A program made the position numbers and the translations under genes. A model generated the notes under the pieces. It searched no databases, was not told where the DNA came from, and saw only the letters and a list, made by a program, of their open reading frames with translations. Source: Glandiceps talaboti (lineage: Eukaryota; Hemichordata; Enteropneusta; Spengelidae). Taken from it: a stretch of DNA of 64,000 bases. The stretch spans positions 14,808,501 to 14,872,500 of the forward strand of contig NC_135566.1 of the NCBI RefSeq assembly GCF_964340395.1, written 5' to 3'. Below are positions 13,511 to 64,000 of the stretch, piece by piece; the first letter of the stretch is position 1; each line of letters begins with the position of its first letter.

Positions 13511-13629
13511 ATGCTTAGCCCTGAAAGAAGTCGATTAAGGACCCACTTCAAACAAGTGGTCGAACGGAATAGGAGCAAATCCAGAGTTCAAGCTCAATGT
13601 AAAATGAAGAAGCCACCACCGACGACAGC
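13511..13629 (+). CDS. Candidate alternative first exon of the kinesin gene
   Basis: ATG 13511 opens a 39-codon basic frame (MLSPERSRLRTHFKQ..., ending KKPPPTT) that stops exactly at a perfect donor, GTAAGT at 13630. It ends in phase 2, the phase required by the second kinesin exon at 21774, which the exon at 18332-18468 also feeds. Splicing would give a kinesin with a different, basic N-terminus before the acidic linker and motor. It lies in a CpG-rich patch typical of a promoter. It might instead belong to another gene whose next exon I did not find. Confidence 0.42.
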
Positions 13630-16600
13630 GTAAGTATAGAATCCTCAATCCACTGAAGTTTTTAAGTTGTCTTGCATATATTGCACTTTACCGGGTTTTC
13701 ACTAACAGTACTTCATGCTGGCATATATATATTATTCACTCCGATTTATGTTTGAACATACAGACCTATTCTGTTGTTCCAATAGTGGTTTTTTCGACAC
13801 TTTGGCCAAAAAAATTGTTCTTTCTGATTCAGCGAAAAAAGCATAATCATTCTTGATAATGGTCGCCATCGAATGTTCGGTGTAAGTCCTCACTTCCTAG
13901 TTACAGAAGCCATGCATTGGATTGAAGGCTGTGAATTGTGACCTGTAACCAACTACTAGTATCTTGACTGTCGTACCAACATACTGGATGATCAGTCAAC
14001 CTCACAGACCTGACAAAATCGGCAATTAATAATTTTCCTGCCGTTTCACTAAAAATGAGTAATTAACCACCTTTCACCACCAGTACAGTAAATGTATGAC
14101 CAAAAACTGTCGTCCCCCCCCCCTTTGTTGTATACTTTTTTGCTCATCTCAGCATATTGTTAGATTGAGTCATAGAAATAATGTCAATAAATTTACTCAT
14201 GTAAGAATTCTAGATCTGGTCAAAAACTGTCAACGGACATTTGATTTCTTGTAAAAACCGAGTCTATAGAATTGTCGACATATGTTGTGTAGGTGAGTGG
14301 TTAATGACAAACATTAAAAAACAATCAATCCTCTAGAAGGTCGTCCATTTTTTTCCGGTGAATAATATACGACTTGTAATAGACATGTACTGTACAACAT
14401 ATAATATATCGTAATATATTACAGCTAAGACGGTTTTTATGTAGTATATCAGTCCATGTCCACAAGTATGGTTTTCATGTAGTTTATCAGCTTATATGTT
14501 GATTTTACAAGATATATACATGTTTGCACTAAAATAAATCTGTCAGTTTCATTAGTGTAAGTTACATTGATGACACGTTTGCCAAATAAAAAAATAGTGT
14601 GTTTCTGATAACCCGACCGACCCTAGTTTAAGCACTCGACCCTAAACATTTTTCTTGCATGTAAAAAGGTAAAATAGCAACAATTTTTATTTCCGTGTAC
14701 ACCTTCATGCCTTTGCCTCGAGCTCATCTGTGGTCACCAGAGAGAAACGATGTCTTTTTAGTCTGCATAATAACGTGTTCGTCTACTTAACTTATATATT
14801 GTCTTCATTTATTTCCTTTACACCTCATCAAACTCTCTCAGAAGTATTGTGACTGACGAGGATCTTATCTCAGGGTCGAAGTAATTTTTACAAATTTAAA
14901 GAAAAATGAAATAAAATCCCGGCCTACCCTATTTTCTGAAGTCATGTTATTGGAAAGGAACTTGTTTTTTATTTTGACAAATCAGTCGGTACATAAACTT
15001 ATAGTGAGGTAAAATTGTTACATTGACAAACTTGAAACACACGTACAGATGAAGTTCAAATTCAAGGCGCTAAAAGTATGTAATTATCCACAATACTCTG
15101 AGAAATCTTCAAGGAAAAACTATAAATTTGTTCAAATATACTGACACAAAACGTCAATATTGTGGTATGTCTTGATGAGGAAGCAGGAAACTCCATTGTT
15201 TCATAAAACCTTTTTTAAATTTGAGAGGTTTCGAATGAAGATGAAGAAGTTGGAAATCTTTGAATTCAATCACTTTTAGTTAGTGTTTAATAAAAAGTAC
15301 GCAACATCGAAAATAATGAAACACCTTGAAAATAACAAATACCGAAGTAAACACTCTGTCATCATTTGCACAAATGCTAAACAAATTTCTTGTATTGTAT
15401 TGCGATTTTACTTGATTATATCTGACGATCACAACTGGCTGTGACTTAATGCAGTGAAAAACAAACAAACAAACAAACAAACAAACAAACAAACAAACAA
15501 ACACCACAATAACACACAAAGCAAAACAAAACGTGTCTCCAAAGTTCCCGGGAAAGGAATAAATTAACTAATAACACATTTTTTATTCTGGGAAACGTTT
15601 AGCAATCACGGGAATTGTAAAAAATGTAAAAAATGTAAATGGTCAAATTAAAGTTAACATTGGTAAATTTAAAAAAAAAGAAAAATACCACCCTAGGTGA
15701 TGATAATAATTTCATGTGTACACTTGTTTGTTTGGTGAGCTTATAGACTACTATTATGGGATGTTTCTACGAGATGTCATACTTCCGGATTAGTAACCAA
15801 AAATGTTCATCAGCTCGGCAGATAAAAATTGTATTCCGAGTTAGTAGTTTTTCATACTTCGGATTTGTTTTATCATATTCTATTATAAAATTGTCTGAAG
15901 TACAACATTAATTCTCTACTAGTAACAAACTACAAACCCATTGTCTACGTCATCACCGTGTAGGACTACGTGCACCTGTCAAGTACCGTTATTTTATCTG
16001 ACCAATTGCGCACATCAACAGAATGAAAGCGTAATAATGATCGAATTAGTAAGTTGTTGATGGAGGAAATGTTGATCCATTTCTTTGATAAAGTAATTCC
16101 CGACAATGAATAGTTCGTAATCGTCTTGGAAACCGTTACCAATCAACAATATTTACTTGGCAACATTATCTTGCATATTTAGCTCACCATAGATGGGAGG
16201 GCATGGCAGAGTTTAAAACTGAACAATTCTACTTGGCGTAATTCATTAGTAATAGAGGGTATATCACGACTTGACTATGTCCTGGACTTTACGTGGATCA
16301 ACTCCACCTCCCATACAGTGGCAATAAAGCCTACACCAGCCACTCAATTTAGCCAAATTACAAAATCGAGATTCCGTCGTTTAAGAGACGTTAGTCATGC
16401 ATTACGTTAAAAGTTGTTAATTTGAATTTAAATTAAATTTGGATTTACGTGAGGATTTTAGCAATCATGAATATAATCGACAGTAACAATCGCTTTCATT
16501 CATTATGCAACCTACAACTTTTGGTTACGTGGTGAGATCGAAAATCCCACCAACCACAACCACGGAGTCGATGCAATTTTACCGCTGATTTATGGTCACC

Positions 16601-18331
16601 AGTTTCATGTGTTGATTCCGTTCCTTCAGAACATTCTTCGCTAGAATGTGAAGATATGGAAAAACATCTAGCAACTCATTTAAAAAAACCAATGAAGTAA
16701 ATTATACGAAAGAAAATGAAGATATAAAACGTTTACCAAAGTTTAATAGATTCATCTGTTTTTTTTTCGTGTATACCACTTGCACCTGAGCAAATCTTTG
16801 TTTGGCTATAAATTCCCTGTAGAACATATGGATTCGATTACCAGCATGATGGGTTCCGTTCGTGTGGCACTGGCCAGCGGTCCCCCTTCCATAATGTTCC
16901 GTTGCCAGTATTACTTACCCGATTAGCGATACACCACAAATTTCTATCACTCTCACCAGCTGACCTCGTCACCGTGCATCGTCCACGCGTCACGAACATG
17001 GTGACAAGGAAACTACCAATGATAACACCGCCTCTTTCCCCCCCCCTCCACCTCCCCCGCCGCACCAGGCAAACAAGAATATTGCTGAATATTATGAACA
17101 TTACTAGTAAACTTATGTAAACAGAACATTGGCAAAAAATGTCCCTAAAATTTTCAGATGACACCTTCCGTAATTAGATGGCTTGTTTTCAAATCTATAC
17201 ACCGTGTTTTGCAATTTGCACGGTCTTTGTTTTTTGTACGTATCCCTTTTTAGGCCATGTGTCACGTGATATAAGTATTTGGTTGAAACCATTATCATGT
17301 AAGGGCTGGTCTTGGTGTCTATTTGAAAGAGAGGTAGAACTTTAAAGCTGATTTCTCAACAAAAACTTGTATTTCTGTAACAAAATATATAGTAGAAAAC
17401 CATGGGAATAAAAGATACGTTTTGCTGAACGAATTTAACGAAAAATTAAAAGTAGACATTTGGGACACACCATCATTTGCCCTGCACGTGCGAGGCGTGT
17501 TGTCAGTCCGGTCACCAACAGAAGCTCGGCAGCTCTTTTGAAATTGTACTCCTTTCTTCAAAACTTTTCATGCACTGGAGACTAAATGTTACCGTTCATT
17601 CATGTGAAGTGTGTAGATTACATAGCAAATACTTCAAGTCGTGAATGTAGCGAACTGTGAAGAAAACGTGGCCGGTGGATACCACTCTTTATGGGAAGGT
17701 CTTGTAAAATTGGTTTGGCGCTGAGTATATTTTCATTTTGACGTACGTACGAAAGAGGTCACAACGGGACAACCTGAGCGGAGTTTATACAAGTCAACAA
17801 TTGTGTATGTGGTGATACGACTTTATCGTCGATTGGAACTCGATCCGGTTTCTGGTACAATATACATCATTCTTAGATTTACCTTTCTGTTGTAACCAGC
17901 GTTATATTTCACCACGGTGAAATCTCGGGATTGAATTCCACGTCCTCAGAATTTCGTCCAGCAGAAAATGACCGTTTATATGTGCAAAATTGTCTCAATT
18001 AGACTTAGATAATTTTGTTTATTTTGATGGGTGATAGGATACCATAGAGGATTTTATCTGGTATTGTAAAATATAGAGGTGACCAATCATGCGAAACTTT
18101 GACAAATTGTTGCAGACGTGCATTTGAGCTGTGCTGAGAATGTCGCCATGTCCGTGTCGCTAATGGTTGAATGGTAACACAGAACGTACACTTGAATAAT
18201 TGTGGTCAACTCAAACGTCAACTCCAACTTGGAAAACCTATTTTAGACTATTTTCATTTCGGATTGCTACTCCATAATGACTTGATAACAAATCGATTTT
18301 AGTTGCCTAATACTGCTAAGTGACTTTTACT
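13630..18331. other. Upstream region of the kinesin gene
   Basis: No exon is seen with confidence. An (AAAC)n microsatellite lies at about 15457-15502. From about 15760 to 18470 CpG dinucleotides are clearly more frequent than in the introns, as expected around an unmethylated promoter or 5' UTR. No TATA box could be assigned. A TAA in frame at 18317-18319 closes the frame just upstream of the kinesin ATG. Confidence 0.5.
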
Positions 18332-63243
<44,912 letters not shown>

Positions 63244-63336
63244 GTAATTCCACCAGGTTTTTATCACGCATCAAGGCAGGTTATCATGCAGCTTTTTAGA
63301 GAAAACAAACGAGACAATCTGTTCAAAAGAAAACAT

Positions 63337-63497
63337 AATGACCAGAAGTCACTGGCAAAAATCCTATCATATAAACTGCTGTGATACTGTAGTCTAATAT
63401 ATAAGTATAAAATGACGTTATTTTATTCATTCAGTATGAGAATACAGTATCACAGCAGTTAATATGGTAGGAGTTTTGCCAGTGATTACTAGTCATT
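63337..63497. mobile_element. Inverted repeat with 55-bp arms
   Basis: Arms 63337-63391 and 63443-63497 pair, for example CTGCTGTGATACTGTA with TACAGTATCACAGCAG and the outer AATGACCAGAAGTCACTGG with its near complement. The spacer is about 51 bp. It lies 94 bp after the apparent kinesin stop codon, so it would be in the 3' UTR or next intron. Confidence 0.82.
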
Positions 63498-64000
63498 AAA
63501 CAAGTGATAGTGAAGGGTAAAATATAAGGAAACTTTTATTTGGAAACAAAAATGATGAAAAATACTTACAAGTTGCAGACCTTGTCCTTTTAAAGAATGT
63601 GTTTTCTATGATGTCTTGTTCAATGTAGGTTATACTAATACAGACATCATTAATTATACACCATAAATTGTAATAATATTCACAATAATGTCACATGATA
63701 AGTTATATAAACAATGCATAGTGATGGTAAGCTAATTCATCCCATCTTCAGAGTGGTTTTGTTGAGTTTGTTTAATAAGATAAAAGAAGTTAAACTATTC
63801 TAAGATTAGAAGGTTAGAAAATGAGTGAGGATGTTCGTCAGCATGATACATCAAATGACTTTCACAGGTTATAATGCACAAACAGAATGTTATTTTAGTA
63901 TTGAGCTTTCGATCTGTGTTTGTTGACAATAGCAGAATGACAAATTCCATAGTTACAGCTGACCACTAGGTGGCAGTATAATCTGTCTCGGTCAACGATC
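63498..64000. other. Sequence after the kinesin end
   Basis: No exon, AATAAA or other gene is seen up to the window end. Confidence 0.5.

Noticed and set aside
16838-17164. 108-codon - strand frame with a hydrophobic stretch
   Set aside because: No recognisable family; it lies in the CpG-rich region upstream of the kinesin, where stop codons are fewer by composition.

Overview
The window is animal (metazoan) nuclear DNA: AT-rich, with short coding exons bounded by GT...AG introns from about 160 bp to 15 kb, and many microsatellites and inverted-repeat elements. There is no bacterial, phage or plasmid character. The species cannot be fixed from the sequence alone. Gene structure and repeat style suggest a bilaterian invertebrate, probably marine (hemichordate, cephalochordate, mollusc or similar); this is inference.

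Layout on the + strand. (1) Bases 173-4525 hold the last five coding exons of a membrane transporter of the SLC43 family, closest in feel to SLC43A3 (equilibrative nucleobase transporter 1); its 5' half lies before the window. (2) Bases 4526-13000 are 3' UTR or intergenic DNA with a minisatellite at 4905-5825 and a CAT/CAC array at 11541-12018. (3) Bases 13105-13629 hold two possible upstream exons, one of which is phase-compatible with the kinesin gene. (4) Bases 18332-63243 hold a kinesin gene whose 14 assembled exons encode a full N-terminal motor domain of the KIF12 type, coiled coils and a glutamine-rich tail: 792 residues with one open frame and matching phases at all 13 junctions. The final stop codon overlaps a perfect splice-donor consensus, so the gene may run past the window.

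Two unannotated-looking coding units lie inside kinesin introns on the same strand. One is a long ORF at 50916-52584 that can splice to 52746-52933 (618 residues, charged, internally repeated, function unknown). The other is a candidate 43-residue protein at 36456-36869, with one canonical intron, a CpG-rich upstream region and an AATAAA signal. These are the best candidates for something undescribed.

The introns carry at least four kinds of short inverted-repeat (MITE-like) element, some dispersed in several copies, plus minisatellites, one of which ends about 20 bp before the kinesin switch II exon. I saw no rRNA, tRNA, CRISPR, viral or transposase coding sequence.
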